DNA of 64,000 bases from Streptomyces sp. NBC_01268 (GCF_036240795.1 NZ_CP108454.1:7252001-7316000); one strand, 5' to 3'; positions 8,122 through 16,843 are shown, numbered from the stretch's first letter. A program made the numbers and translations. Notes: a model not told the origin generated them from the letters alone.

Positions 8122-9320
8122 ATGAGCTCCAGTGCGGTGGTGAGGGAACGGGGAAGCGGATGGCCGGCGAGGCGCAGCACCTCGGCGGCGAGCAGGTCGG
8201 CGGCGTGGGCGTGCGGCCCGGGCGCGGCGGCCCCGGCCATGGCGGACAGCCGGGCCGGTGCGTCGAGCAGCGGGGCGATCAGGGAGGCCAGCCGGTCCGC
8301 GGTGGTCTCCGCGTCCGGCAGCAGCAGTCCGGCCCCCGGATCGGTGAGGACCCGCGCGTTGTGCGTCTGGTGGTCGCCGGGGGCGTACGGGTAGGGCACG
8401 AGGACGGCCGGGACGCCGGTGGCGGCCAGCTCCGCGACCGTCGCGGAACCCGCCCGGCAGACCATCAGGTCGGCCGCCGCGTACACCTCGGCCATCGCGT
8501 CCAGGTACGGCACGGCCCGCGCGACGCGCTCCCCGCCGCCCGTGGTCAGCCGCAGCCGGGCGTCCGCCAGGGCGGCGGGCCCGGTCTTGACGACCAGGTG
8601 GACGTCGTCCCGGCCGCGCCACAGCTCGGCGAGGCCCAGCGCGGCCTCGGTGAGCCGCGCGGCGCCCAGGCTGCCCCCGTTGAAGACCACCAGCCGTCGC
8701 CCCTCGGGTACGCCGAGCCGCCGCCTGGCCTCGGCGCGGCGGGCCTCGCGCGCGCCGGAGCGGATCGGGAGGGCGGCCAGTCCGGCGATCCCGGCCGCGA
8801 TCGGCATGCCGGTGGTCCGGGCGTTCTGCCCGCCGTGCAGATGGCTCCTGCTCACGTCGAACGCGACCGCGACGTGCGGGGTGACCCGGGCCGCGAACCG
8901 GTTGGCCCGGCCCGGCACCGCGTTGGACTCGTGGATCAGCGCGGGCAGCCCGGCGAACCGCGCGCCGAGCACGGCCGGGGCACTGGGATAGCCGCCCATG
9001 CCGACGACGACCTCCGCGCCCTGGGCGCGCAGGATCTCGCGGGCCTGCCCCGCGGACTTCAGCAGCGCCGCCGGCAACAGGAAGCGGCGGGCCCCGAGTC
9101 CGGGGTCGAACGGGATCATGTCGACGAGGTGCAGCGGGTATCCGGCGTCCGGGATCAGCCGGCCCTCCAGACCGCGCTCGGTCCCGATGAAGGAGACGGT
9201 GGCTCCGGGGGCCGCGCGGCGCAGGGCGTCGGCGAGGGCGAGACCCGGGTAGATGTGACCCCCGGTGCCGCCCGCGCCGATCACCACGGAGAGCGGCGGG
9301 CGGGTGCGTGGTGTGTCCAT
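8118..9320 (-). CDS. MurG-like N-acetylglucosaminyltransferase, accessory paralogue
   Basis: A 400-residue GT28/MurG-type glycosyltransferase. The N-terminal GAGGTGGHIYPGLALA (residues 15-30) is the MurG lipid-II-binding glycine loop; IHESNAVPGRANR and the GGSLGA loop are also present. The C-terminal donor-binding block reads CRAGSATVAELAATGVPAVLVPYP. MurG adds GlcNAc to lipid I at the inner membrane face. This copy is outside the division/cell-wall cluster, is coupled to a sugar-nucleotide SDR and is divergent from a two-component system. An accessory or stress role in wall or other lipid-linked glycan synthesis is more likely than housekeeping. That role is inferred. Confidence 0.85.
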   Translation of the reverse strand: MDTPRTRPPLSVVIGAGGTGGHIYPGLALADALRRAAPGATVSFIGTERGLEGRLIPDAGYPLHLVDMIPFDPGLGARRFLLPAALLKSAGQAREILRAQGAEVVVGMGGYPSAPAVLGARFAGLPALIHESNAVPGRANRFAARVTPHVAVAFDVSRSHLHGGQNARTTGMPIAAGIAGLAALPIRSGAREARRAEARRRLGVPEGRRLVVFNGGSLGAARLTEAALGLAELWRGRDDVHLVVKTGPAALADARLRLTTGGGERVARAVPYLDAMAEVYAAADLMVCRAGSATVAELAATGVPAVLVPYPYAPGDHQTHNARVLTDPGAGLLLPDAETTADRLASLIAPLLDAPARLSAMAGAAAPGPHAHAADLLAAEVLRLAGHPLPRSLTTALELI

Positions 9321-9342
9321 GGCCGCACTCTCACGGCTCGCC

Positions 9343-9359
9343 CTAAGAACGTTCTAAGA
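9343..9359 (+). promoter_or_regulatory. Direct-repeat site for an OmpR-type regulator (putative)
   Basis: CTAAGA at 9343-9348 recurs at 9354-9359, an 11-bp spacing, and the core AGAACGTTCT is also palindromic. Tandem hexamers one helical turn apart are typical of OmpR/PhoB-family operators. The site lies in the 72-bp region between the MurG-like gene and the divergent response regulator gene, so that regulator is the obvious candidate to bind it. Confidence 0.5.
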
Positions 9360-9392
9360 GCGGGTTCGCTCGGCTTTGGCATCATTCGGGAC

Positions 9393-10097
9393 ATGGAGCC
9401 GAAGGTGTACCGCGTGCTGGTGGTCGACGACGGGCCCGAGGTCCGGGCCGCCGTCGAGGATGGACTGACCGTCGAGGGGTACGAGGTGCGCGGCGCCCCC
9501 GACGGACTCGCCGCCCTGTCCGCGGTGGCCCTGTGGGAGCCGGACGCCGTCGTCCTCGACGTGATGATGCCGGGCATCGACGGCCTCGGCGTGTGCCGCC
9601 GGCTGCGCGCGGCCGGCGACCGCACGCCGATCCTGGTGCTCACCGCCCGGGACTCGGTCAGCGAGCGCATCGACGGCCTCGACGCGGGCGCCGACGACTA
9701 CCTCGTCAAGCCCTTCGCCCTCGACGAACTCCTCGCGCGCGTCAGGGCGCTGCTCCGCCGCGCCGACCCCGCCCCCGCCGAGCAGGACGGTGGCCCGGAG
9801 CTCCTGGACTACGAGGACCTGGTCCTCGACCCCGGCACGCGGACCGGGCGCCGGGGCGAGCGATCCCTCGAGTTCAGCCGCACCGAGGCATCCCTTCTCG
9901 AACTGCTGCTGCGCCACCCCGGCCAGGTGCTGCCCCGCGAGCTCATCCTCGAACTCGTCTGGGGACGCGACTTCGGACCGGAGTCCAACTCCCTCGCCGT
10001 GTACGTCGGGTACCTGCGCCGCAAGCTGGAGGCGGGCGGCGAACCACGGCTCGTCCACACGGTCCACGGCGTCGGCTACCGGCTGGGACCGGCGTGA
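9393..10097 (+). CDS. OmpR/PhoB-family response regulator
   Basis: A 234-residue regulator. The receiver domain spans about residues 5-118, with the acidic pair Asp12-Asp13, phospho-acceptor Asp56 in VVLDVMMPG and Lys in YLVKPFA. A winged-helix DNA-binding domain covers about 135-232 (FSRTEASLLELLLRHPGQVL, ending VHGVGYRLG). It is closest in style to MprA/TcrA-type regulators. The ATG at 9393 is chosen because it directly precedes the receiver; upstream codons in this frame are antisense to the MurG-like gene. Its stop overlaps the GTG of the kinase gene, so the pair is coupled. Confidence 0.93.
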   Translation: MEPKVYRVLVVDDGPEVRAAVEDGLTVEGYEVRGAPDGLAALSAVALWEPDAVVLDVMMPGIDGLGVCRRLRAAGDRTPILVLTARDSVSERIDGLDAGADDYLVKPFALDELLARVRALLRRADPAPAEQDGGPELLDYEDLVLDPGTRTGRRGERSLEFSRTEASLLELLLRHPGQVLPRELILELVWGRDFGPESNSLAVYVGYLRRKLEAGGEPRLVHTVHGVGYRLGPA

Positions 10098-11698
10098 CGG
10101 CGCGCCGCGGGGAGCCGGATGAGCCGTATGAGCCGGGCGAGCCGGGGGAGCCGGAGGACCGTGAGAAGGAAGGCGAGTCGGGGGCGCCTCGGGAGCCGGG
10201 GGAGCCGGATGAGCCGGGAGAGCCGGGAGAGCCGGGTGAGCTCCGAGTGCCGGGGGAACGTGGACAACCCGCCCCGGGCGGGGAGCCGGACGGCGGGGCG
10301 CGGCGCGGCGCGCCCGGCGGGGGGCACCGGAGCGGGGCGCGGTGGCGCCGCCGGCCGCTCCGTACCCGGATGGCGCTCGCCGCCACCGCGGCCGTCGCCG
10401 TCGTCGCCGTCGGCATGTGCGTGGCGGCCTTCCTCATCGTGCGGGCCCAGCTCAACCACCAGCTCGAACTGAACCTCACCCAGTACGCCCGGCTCGTCGC
10501 CCAGCGGAACCACGGGGTCGGGCCCGGCGTCATCTCCGGGGAGTGCCGCTTCCTGGCCGCGCCTGGCTGCGCCCAAGTGGTGCCCGCCGACCCGCGGAAC
10601 GACCCGGCCGACCCGTACACCCTGCCGGTCACCGACACCGCCCGCGCCGTGGCGGCCGGGAAGCACGCGCCGTACTACTCCGAGATCACCGTGGCCGGAC
10701 AGCCCACCCGGATGCTCACCACCGACTTCGCCCCCGGCCGCGCCCTCCAGGTCGCGACCCGGTCGGACACCGTGGAGCGCGGGGTGGACCAGGTCGCCCG
10801 GCTGCTGACCCTCACCTGCGCGATCGGCGTGGTGACGGCGGGCTTCCTCGGCTCCTGGGTCGCCCGCACCGGACTCGCCCCGGTCACCCGGCTGACCGCG
10901 ACCGCCGAGCGCATCGCCGCCACCCGCGACCCCCGCCACCGGATCGGCCCGGCGTCGCCCGGGCCGCAGGGCGCCCCCGCGGACGAGATCACGCGCCTCG
11001 CGGCCAGCTTCGACGTCATGCTGGACGAGCTGGAGAAGTCGGTCATGGCGCGGCGCCGGCTGGTCGCCGACGCCTCGCACGAACTGCGCACCCCCTTGAC
11101 CGCGCTGCGCACCAACGCCGAACTGCTCACCCGCGCGGACCGGCTGACCCCCCGACAGCGCGACCGGGCGGCGTCCGCCGTGCACCGCCTGCTGCGCGAG
11201 GTGAACCGTCTGGTCGCCGACCTCATCGAACTGGCCAGGGACGAGGAGCCCCGGCCGCTGCTCGAACGGGTCGCCCTGGCCCCGCTCCTCGAACACACGG
11301 TGTCCACGGCCCGCGACCACTGGCCCGGGGTCGCCTTCGAGGTGCGGGTCACGGCCGCACCGGTCGTGCCCGGCGTGCCGGCCCGCCTGACCAGGCTCGT
11401 CGGCAACCTCCTCGACAACGCGGCCAAGTTCAGCCCGCCCGGGCAGCCGGTCCAGGTCGGGCTCGACGCCCACGAGCTGACGGTGCGCGACCACGGGCCG
11501 GGCATCGCCGAGGAGGACCTGCCCTACGTCTTCGACCGCTTCTACCGGGCCACCACGGCCCGCGCCCTGCCCGGATCGGGCCTCGGCCTGGCCATGGCCC
11601 TCCAGATCGCCCGAGCCCACGGCGCCGAACTGACCGCGGAGCGGGCCCCGGGCGGCGGCGCCCTGTTCCGGCTGACGTTCCCCGGCCGACCCGGCTGA
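10094..11698 (+). CDS. Sensor histidine kinase with EPGEP-repeat N-terminal tail
   Basis: A 534-residue kinase starting at a GTG that overlaps the regulator stop (GTGA). Residues ~7-60 are a low-complexity tail of repeated EPGEP/DEPGEP units, then an Arg-rich stretch before TM1 (MALAATAAVAVVAVGMCVAAFLIV). An extracytoplasmic sensor domain of ~150 residues holds two Cys (SGECRFLAAPGCAQ). TM2 and HAMP follow, then the H-box with His329 (DASHELRTPLTALR), N-box (NLLDNAAKF) and G-boxes (VRDHGPGI, GSGLGLAMAL). It probably senses an envelope signal and phosphorylates the upstream regulator. The acidic Pro-rich tail is unusual and coincides with a 9-nt periodic DNA repeat. A later start removing the tail cannot be excluded. 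Confidence 0.9.
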   Translation: MTARRGEPDEPYEPGEPGEPEDREKEGESGAPREPGEPDEPGEPGEPGELRVPGERGQPAPGGEPDGGARRGAPGGGHRSGARWRRRPLRTRMALAATAAVAVVAVGMCVAAFLIVRAQLNHQLELNLTQYARLVAQRNHGVGPGVISGECRFLAAPGCAQVVPADPRNDPADPYTLPVTDTARAVAAGKHAPYYSEITVAGQPTRMLTTDFAPGRALQVATRSDTVERGVDQVARLLTLTCAIGVVTAGFLGSWVARTGLAPVTRLTATAERIAATRDPRHRIGPASPGPQGAPADEITRLAASFDVMLDELEKSVMARRRLVADASHELRTPLTALRTNAELLTRADRLTPRQRDRAASAVHRLLREVNRLVADLIELARDEEPRPLLERVALAPLLEHTVSTARDHWPGVAFEVRVTAAPVVPGVPARLTRLVGNLLDNAAKFSPPGQPVQVGLDAHELTVRDHGPGIAEEDLPYVFDRFYRATTARALPGSGLGLAMALQIARAHGAELTAERAPGGGALFRLTFPGRPG

Positions 11699-11726
11699 CC
11701 CGGCTGACCCGGCTGACCCGGCTGAC
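11691..11726 (+). repeat. 9-bp tandem repeat (CCGGCTGAC) x4 at the kinase stop
   Basis: Four perfect head-to-tail copies of CCGGCTGAC run from 11691 to 11726; the kinase TGA (11696-11698) is in the first, and each copy contains TGA in the same frame. Slippage would therefore change the number of stop codons, not the protein. Confidence 0.85.
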
Positions 11727-11856
11727 CTGACGGCGCGCTCAAGGGACCGCGCCGTTTGGCGACTTCCGGACAGGAGTGGGCGATTCCGTATCGGGGCGGT
11801 GAGGGCGGGCACAACAGCCGAGGGCACCTCGACATCCGCAGACGTGAGGAGCGCGT

Positions 11857-12531
11857 ATGTCCACCTGGCCGTCGGCAGAAGAGCCGGTCTTCACCGCGGA
11901 CTTCACCTCGCACGACCAATGGGTCGCGGGCCGCAGCTGGGCCTATCCGAACGGAGGCCCGGTCAACCCCGGCGACAACAAGCTGGACCACCTCGTCGAC
12001 GACCCGGCGTACAGCCGTACGGGGCGCTTCCGCGCCACCCGGCGGCGCGACGGACTCTGGGACGCCGGACTGCTCACCACGGAGGGCAGCCGCGACGGCT
12101 TCGAGCTCCGCACGGGGGACACGCTCGAGGCCCGCGTCCGGCTCCCCGAGGAGATGGGCGCCTGGCCCGCGATCTGGACCTGGCGCGACGGCGGCCAGGA
12201 GGTCGACGTCTTCGAGTACCACCCCGACAACCCCGACCTCCTGGAACTGACCAACCACGTCCGCAACGCCAACCGCTACCACCGCTCCTCCGCCGTGCGG
12301 CCCGGCGCCTGGATCGCCCTGCGCGTCGAGTTCGGCGCGCGCTCCGTGACCTGGTCCCTCGACGGCGAGGAGATCTTCGACGACCGCCGGGGCGTCGGCC
12401 GCGGCTGGCACGCCTACCTGATCGTCAATCTCTCGGTCTGCGCGGGGCGCTACCACCCCGCCCCCGATGCCGGCACCACCGAGATGTCGTACGAGGTCAG
12501 CGACCTGCGGGTCTACCGCCGAGGGTGGTGA
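11857..12531 (+). CDS. GH16-like concanavalin-fold glycosidase
   Basis: A 224-residue protein with a glycoside-hydrolase-16 (laminarinase/agarase-type) jelly-roll. The catalytic signature ExDxxE is present as EVDVFE (residues 115-120), after GAWPAIWTW. No signal peptide is visible: the N-terminus is MSTWPSAEEPVFTADFTSHD. It may act in the cytoplasm, leave by another route or be a diverged polysaccharide-binding protein. An AGGAG-like sequence precedes the ATG. A hairpin follows at 12627. The polysaccharide substrate is unknown. Confidence 0.75.
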   Translation: MSTWPSAEEPVFTADFTSHDQWVAGRSWAYPNGGPVNPGDNKLDHLVDDPAYSRTGRFRATRRRDGLWDAGLLTTEGSRDGFELRTGDTLEARVRLPEEMGAWPAIWTWRDGGQEVDVFEYHPDNPDLLELTNHVRNANRYHRSSAVRPGAWIALRVEFGARSVTWSLDGEEIFDDRRGVGRGWHAYLIVNLSVCAGRYHPAPDAGTTEMSYEVSDLRVYRRGW

Positions 12532-12626
12532 GCCCGGCGGATTGCCCGAACGGACGGCCGACGGTTCGAGGAGGACGCCTCCACGGGCGGGGGACCCCGG
12601 ATCCGCCGCCGGGTCCAGGAGAGCGC

Positions 12627-12664
12627 CGCCCACGTCCGCCGCCGGGTGGTGGCGGACGTGGGCG
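12627..12664. terminator. Hairpin downstream of the GH16-like gene
   Basis: A perfect 14-bp stem CGCCCACGTCCGCC (12627-12640) with its complement (12651-12664) around a 10-nt loop. Confidence 0.7.
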
Positions 12665-12685
12665 TTTCCGGACGGTCGGATGTGG

Positions 12686-12712
12686 AGAGGGCCGCCATGT
12701 GCGCGGCCCTCT
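12686..12712 (+). terminator. Second hairpin with short T-run
   Basis: A 10-bp stem AGAGGGCCGC/GCGGCCCTCT with a 7-nt loop, followed by TTTGTGT; the tail makes it look like a genuine intrinsic terminator on the plus strand. Confidence 0.6.
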
Positions 12713-12831
12713 TTGTGTGGGGCGGCTCCATGCCCCGGTGTCGCCCCGCCCGCCTAGCGTGTGCTCACCCGGTGCCGGGACGGCATCGGGCCGCCGCGCT
12801 GAGGGCGCACGAGTGGGGAAGAGGCCGGGAC

Positions 12832-14178
12832 ATGGCCGGAAGACGGAGCCGGGGGCGGGGCTGGCGGGCGCGGGCCGCCCGGATCGTGGCGGTGGCGGGG
12901 GTCGTCACGGCGGCCCTCGTGGTGCCGCCCGCCACCGCCAGCGGGCAGGAGGCGGGTGCCACCGCCGGTGCGCGGACGGTGGGCGCCACCGCCGCCCCGC
13001 CCCCGTACCTCACCCTCCAGGCGAGCTACGGCGCGGGGACCGTCACCAACGGCTGGAACCGGGTCGAGCGCTACGCCGACACCACCGCCGGATTCCGGAC
13101 CGAGGGCTTCCCGGCGGACGGCCGCGGCAACCAGGACGGAGTGCGCGTCACCTACTTCGGCGGCGCCACCCGGCCCTCCTCCGGCACCTTCCTCCTCTAC
13201 TCCGCTCCCGGCTGGGACACCGGCAGCCGCACCACGCCCGTGCTCCTCGTGCACGGCGCGAACGACACCGCGGACCGCGCCTGGGCCAACCCCGGCGAGT
13301 CCGGCGGCTACGGCTGCGGCGCCGCGGCCTGCCCGTCCACCGGTCTCATGCAGTACCTCTCCGCGCGCGGCCACCGGGTCTTCGCCGTCGGCTTCGCGCA
13401 CAAGCAGGGCGACAACCTCATGCAGGCGCAGGTCGTCGGCGACGCCATCGCCGTCATCAAGGCCCGGCTGGGCGTCGCCCAGGTGGACCTGGTCGGCTGG
13501 AGCAAGGGCGAGATGTCGACCCGGGCGTACGTGTCGTCCGTGAAGCCGAGCTGGGGACGCGCGTACGCCGGTGACGTACGCCGGCTCGTCACCGTCGGCG
13601 GCCCGAACGGCGGCTACGACTACCCCTACGCCCACGGCTGGGCCCACGACTTCTCCCTCTGGCCCGAGTGCGGCGGCAAGATCAACGCACCCTCCCCGCA
13701 CTCCCACATGACCTGCTACGGCCTGTACACCGCCCACCCGGAGTTCTCGTTCACACCCTCCGGCGGCCAGGACAACTACCCCGGCCAGCGGCAGATGCTG
13801 GCCCGCTGGGACGGCGTGTACGGAGTCGACGGCGCCGCCCAGGACTGGTACACGACCTACTTCGGCGGCCAGGGCTTCTACACCGCGGGCGGCGGCATCC
13901 AGGCCGCCATCGACGCCGGGTCGCTCATCGCGCCGCTGCACAGCGCCGGCGTGCCCGCGTCCGTCACCACGTACCTGCTGGCCGGCGGGTCCGCCGACAT
14001 CGTCGGCATCTTCAACGAGAACCGCGGCCCCAGCGACGGTGTCGTCTTCACCGCCAGCGCCCTCGACACCACCGGCATCCCCACGGTCGGCGGCAAGGCC
14101 ACCGTCGCGAGCGCCAACCACCTCGAGCTGGGCTGGAACAGCTCGGCCGCCGCCCAGATCGCCACCTGGCTGTCCTGA
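12832..14178 (+). CDS. Secreted alpha/beta-hydrolase lipase
   Basis: A 448-residue protein. The N-terminus has an Arg-rich n-region (MAGRRSRGRGWRARAAR), a hydrophobic core (VAVAGVVTAALVVPPATA) and a likely cleavage after ATA, so it is exported. The mature part has the oxyanion segment TPVLLVHGANDT (135-146) and the nucleophile elbow GWSKG with Ser224. A C-terminal His is in NHLELGWNS. It resembles Streptomyces secreted lipases/esterases. The start is the ATG at 12832 because it immediately precedes the signal peptide. Nine bases separate it from the next hydrolase gene. Confidence 0.85.
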   Translation: MAGRRSRGRGWRARAARIVAVAGVVTAALVVPPATASGQEAGATAGARTVGATAAPPPYLTLQASYGAGTVTNGWNRVERYADTTAGFRTEGFPADGRGNQDGVRVTYFGGATRPSSGTFLLYSAPGWDTGSRTTPVLLVHGANDTADRAWANPGESGGYGCGAAACPSTGLMQYLSARGHRVFAVGFAHKQGDNLMQAQVVGDAIAVIKARLGVAQVDLVGWSKGEMSTRAYVSSVKPSWGRAYAGDVRRLVTVGGPNGGYDYPYAHGWAHDFSLWPECGGKINAPSPHSHMTCYGLYTAHPEFSFTPSGGQDNYPGQRQMLARWDGVYGVDGAAQDWYTTYFGGQGFYTAGGGIQAAIDAGSLIAPLHSAGVPASVTTYLLAGGSADIVGIFNENRGPSDGVVFTASALDTTGIPTVGGKATVASANHLELGWNSSAAAQIATWLS

Positions 14179-14187
14179 AGGACCGAC

Positions 14188-15213
14188 ATGAACCCGCTCC
14201 GCACCCGCCGCGTCGCCACCGCCCGGCTGACCCAGCAGATCACCGAGGTCCGCGACGAGGGCGAGGTCGTCCTCTTCGTCCACGGCAACGTCTCCTCCTC
14301 CGCCTTCTGGCACACCACCCTGACCGCGCTGCCGGACCGCTACCGCCCCGTCGCCGTCGACCTGCGCGGCTTCGGAGGCACCGACCCGCTGCCCGTCGAC
14401 GCCACCCGGGGCGTCCGGGACTACGCCGACGACCTCTCCGCGCTCCTGGAGGCGCTCGGTGTCGACCGGGCGCACCTGGTCGGCTGGTCCATGGGCGGCG
14501 GCGTCGCGATGCAGTTCCTCCGCGACCATCCGGCCGCGGTCCGCTCCCTGTCCCTGGTCAGTCCGGTCTCCCCGTACGGCTTCGGCGGCACGCGCGGCGT
14601 GGACGGCGTCCTCAACTCCGCCGACGGCGCCGGGTCGGGCGGCGGCACCGCCAACCCCGAGTTCGTGCGCCTGCTCGCCGAGGGCGACCGCGGCGAGGAC
14701 TCCCCGCTCTCCCCGCGCTCCGTCCTCGCCACCTGCTACGTCAGGCCGCCGCTGCGCCCCGCGCACGAGGACGCGTACGTCGAGGCCATGCTCACCACCC
14801 GCACCGGCGACGACCACTATCCGGGCGACAGCAGGCCGTCCGCCGCCTGGCCCGGCATCGCGCCCGGCACCCGAGGGGTGCTCAACTGCCTCGCCCCGAC
14901 CCACTTCCGCATCGACGACCTGCACCTGATCGGCCCCAAGCCGCCGATCCTGTGGATACGCGGCGAGGACGACGTCATCGTCGCCGACACCTCGATGTTC
15001 GACCTGGCGCACCTCGGCGCGGTCGGCGCCGTGCCGGGGTGGGACGGGACCCCGGCACAGCCGATGGTCGCGCAGACGCGGCACGTCCTCGACCGGTACG
15101 CGGCGGCGGGCGGGAAGGTGCGGGAGGTCGCCGTCGCCGACGCCGGGCACACGGTCCACCTGGAACGCCCCGAGGAGTTCGGCGCGGCGCTGCTCCAGGT
15201 CCTGACGGCATGA
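14188..15213 (+). CDS. Alpha/beta-fold hydrolase
   Basis: A 341-residue hydrolase with VVLFVHGNVSSSAFWH (residues 27-42), the elbow GWSMGG with Ser101, an acid in RGEDDVIV and a C-terminal catalytic His in DAGHTVHLERPEEF. No signal peptide is present, so it is probably cytoplasmic. It lies between a secreted lipase gene and a carboxylesterase gene, overlapping the latter by 4 nt (ATGA). The substrate is unknown; an ester released by the extracellular lipase is a reasonable guess from the order. Confidence 0.85.
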   Translation: MNPLRTRRVATARLTQQITEVRDEGEVVLFVHGNVSSSAFWHTTLTALPDRYRPVAVDLRGFGGTDPLPVDATRGVRDYADDLSALLEALGVDRAHLVGWSMGGGVAMQFLRDHPAAVRSLSLVSPVSPYGFGGTRGVDGVLNSADGAGSGGGTANPEFVRLLAEGDRGEDSPLSPRSVLATCYVRPPLRPAHEDAYVEAMLTTRTGDDHYPGDSRPSAAWPGIAPGTRGVLNCLAPTHFRIDDLHLIGPKPPILWIRGEDDVIVADTSMFDLAHLGAVGAVPGWDGTPAQPMVAQTRHVLDRYAAAGGKVREVAVADAGHTVHLERPEEFGAALLQVLTA

Positions 15214-16664
15214 CGGTGCGCACCACCCGGCAGGGCGCGGTCCGCGGCCGCGCCCTGCCCGACGGAGTGACCTCGTTCCTCGGCATCCCGTACGCGGCCC
15301 CGCCCTTCGGTGACCTGCGGCTGCGCGCACCGGCCCCGCCCGCGCCCTGGACGGGCGTCCGCGACGCCACGGCGTACGGCCCGACGCCGCCGCACGCCCC
15401 CTATGCGCCCCCGTTCGACGCCCTCATCCCGGACGACGTCACCGAGGGGGAGGAGTGCCTCAACCTCAACATCTGGACGCCGGCCCCGGAGCGGGGCGCC
15501 GGGCTGCCGGTGATGGTGTGGCTGCACGGCGGGGCGTTCACCAACGGGGCGGGTTCGGTGTCCGCGTACGACGGCGGCGCCTTCGCCCGCGACGGCGTCG
15601 TCTGCGTGACCCTCAACTACCGGCTGGGCGGCGACGGCTTCCTGCGCCTGCCCGGGCGCCCCGACAACCGCGGCCTGCTCGACCAGATCGCCGCCCTGCG
15701 CTGGATCCGGGAGAACATCGACTCGTTCGGCGGCGACCCCGAACGGGTGACCGTCTTCGGCGAGTCGGCCGGCGCCATGAGCATCGGTGTGCTCCTGACC
15801 CACCCCGCGGCCCGGGGCCTGTTCCGCAGGGCGATCCTCCAGTCCGGCGCCTGCCACCACTTCCTGCGCCCGGCCTCCGCCGATCTGGTCACGGCCCGGC
15901 TGGCGGCGAAGCTGGGCATCGACCCGACCCCGGAGGCCTTCGCCGCCGTCCCGCTGCCCGAACTCCTGCCCGCGCAGGCGGAGTTGCGTGGCGAGCTCAA
16001 CGCCCGGCCCGACCCGGCGCTCTGGGGCGAGGCGGCGCTCAACATGATGCCGTTCGAGCCGGTGGCGCCCGGTCTCGCCCTCCCCGGACCCGACTGCGGG
16101 GTCGACCTGCTCATCGGCAGCAACCGCGAGGAGTACCGCCTCTTCCTCGTCCCGACCGGGCGCCTGGACCTCGTCCCCGCCGCCACCCTCGACGCCCTGG
16201 CCACGGCCTACGGACTCGACCCGGCCGAGGCCCTCCCCGTCTACGCGGCCGCCCGGCCCGGCGCCACGCCGGGCGAACTCCTCGACGCGGTGGCCACCGA
16301 CTGGTTCTACCGCATGCCCGCCGTCCGGCTGGCCGAGGCCGTCCCGGGCTCGTACCTGTACGAGTTCTCCTGGCGCTCACCCCGCTTCGACGGGGCGCTC
16401 GGCTCCTGCCACGCCCTGGAACTCCCCTTCGTCTTCGACCGCCTCCACGACCCGGCCTACGCCCCCCTGCTGGGCGCCGACCCGCCGCAGGCGCTCGCGG
16501 ACGCGGTGCACGGGGCGTGGGTCTCCTTCGCGCGGACGGGCGACCCCGGCTGGCAGTCGTACGAACCCGGGACCCGTACGACGATGGAGTTCACCATGTC
16601 GGGCCCCGCCCAGGTCAGCGATCCGCGGGCCCTCGAACGGAGGCTGTGGGACGGCGTGCGCTGA
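15210..16664 (+). CDS. Type-B carboxylesterase
   Basis: A 484-residue carboxylesterase/COesterase. GIPYAAPPFGDLRLRAP near the N-terminus, EECLNLNIWTP (81-91), the oxyanion HGGAF and the nucleophile FGESAGAMS with Ser186 are diagnostic; the catalytic His lies in CHALELPFVF near residue 400. No signal peptide is seen. Start by ATGA overlap with the preceding hydrolase. It completes a three-gene set of ester hydrolases from different families. PnbA-like p-nitrobenzyl esterase is the nearest named type; the physiological substrate is not known. Confidence 0.88.
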   Translation: MTVRTTRQGAVRGRALPDGVTSFLGIPYAAPPFGDLRLRAPAPPAPWTGVRDATAYGPTPPHAPYAPPFDALIPDDVTEGEECLNLNIWTPAPERGAGLPVMVWLHGGAFTNGAGSVSAYDGGAFARDGVVCVTLNYRLGGDGFLRLPGRPDNRGLLDQIAALRWIRENIDSFGGDPERVTVFGESAGAMSIGVLLTHPAARGLFRRAILQSGACHHFLRPASADLVTARLAAKLGIDPTPEAFAAVPLPELLPAQAELRGELNARPDPALWGEAALNMMPFEPVAPGLALPGPDCGVDLLIGSNREEYRLFLVPTGRLDLVPAATLDALATAYGLDPAEALPVYAAARPGATPGELLDAVATDWFYRMPAVRLAEAVPGSYLYEFSWRSPRFDGALGSCHALELPFVFDRLHDPAYAPLLGADPPQALADAVHGAWVSFARTGDPGWQSYEPGTRTTMEFTMSGPAQVSDPRALERRLWDGVR

Positions 16665-16843
16665 CAGGAATGCGCCCCGTAGTGCGCGGCCGCACGCCCT
16701 CCTTGCGCGGTCGCGCCACAAGGTGGCACAACGCGGCCGTGCGCTCGCCGAATCAAGTGAATCCGGCGGTGTGTGTGTTGATACGACTAGGGCGTCGGGG
16801 CACGCTCCCTCCCAGCGGTTCTCACCCGTTGAGAGGGATGGGC

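Larger units (their letters stand above)
12532..12831. other. 300-bp intergenic region with two hairpins and a lipase promoter
   Basis: No gene is supported. The stretch holds two terminator-like hairpins (12627-12664 and 12686-12712, listed separately). The remaining ~120 bp upstream of the secreted lipase gene should contain its promoter; no clear -10/-35 pair stands out. Confidence 0.5.

Noticed and set aside
8160..9392. N-terminal extension of the response-regulator frame
   Set aside because: Antisense to the MurG-like gene; the receiver domain begins at the ATG at 9393.
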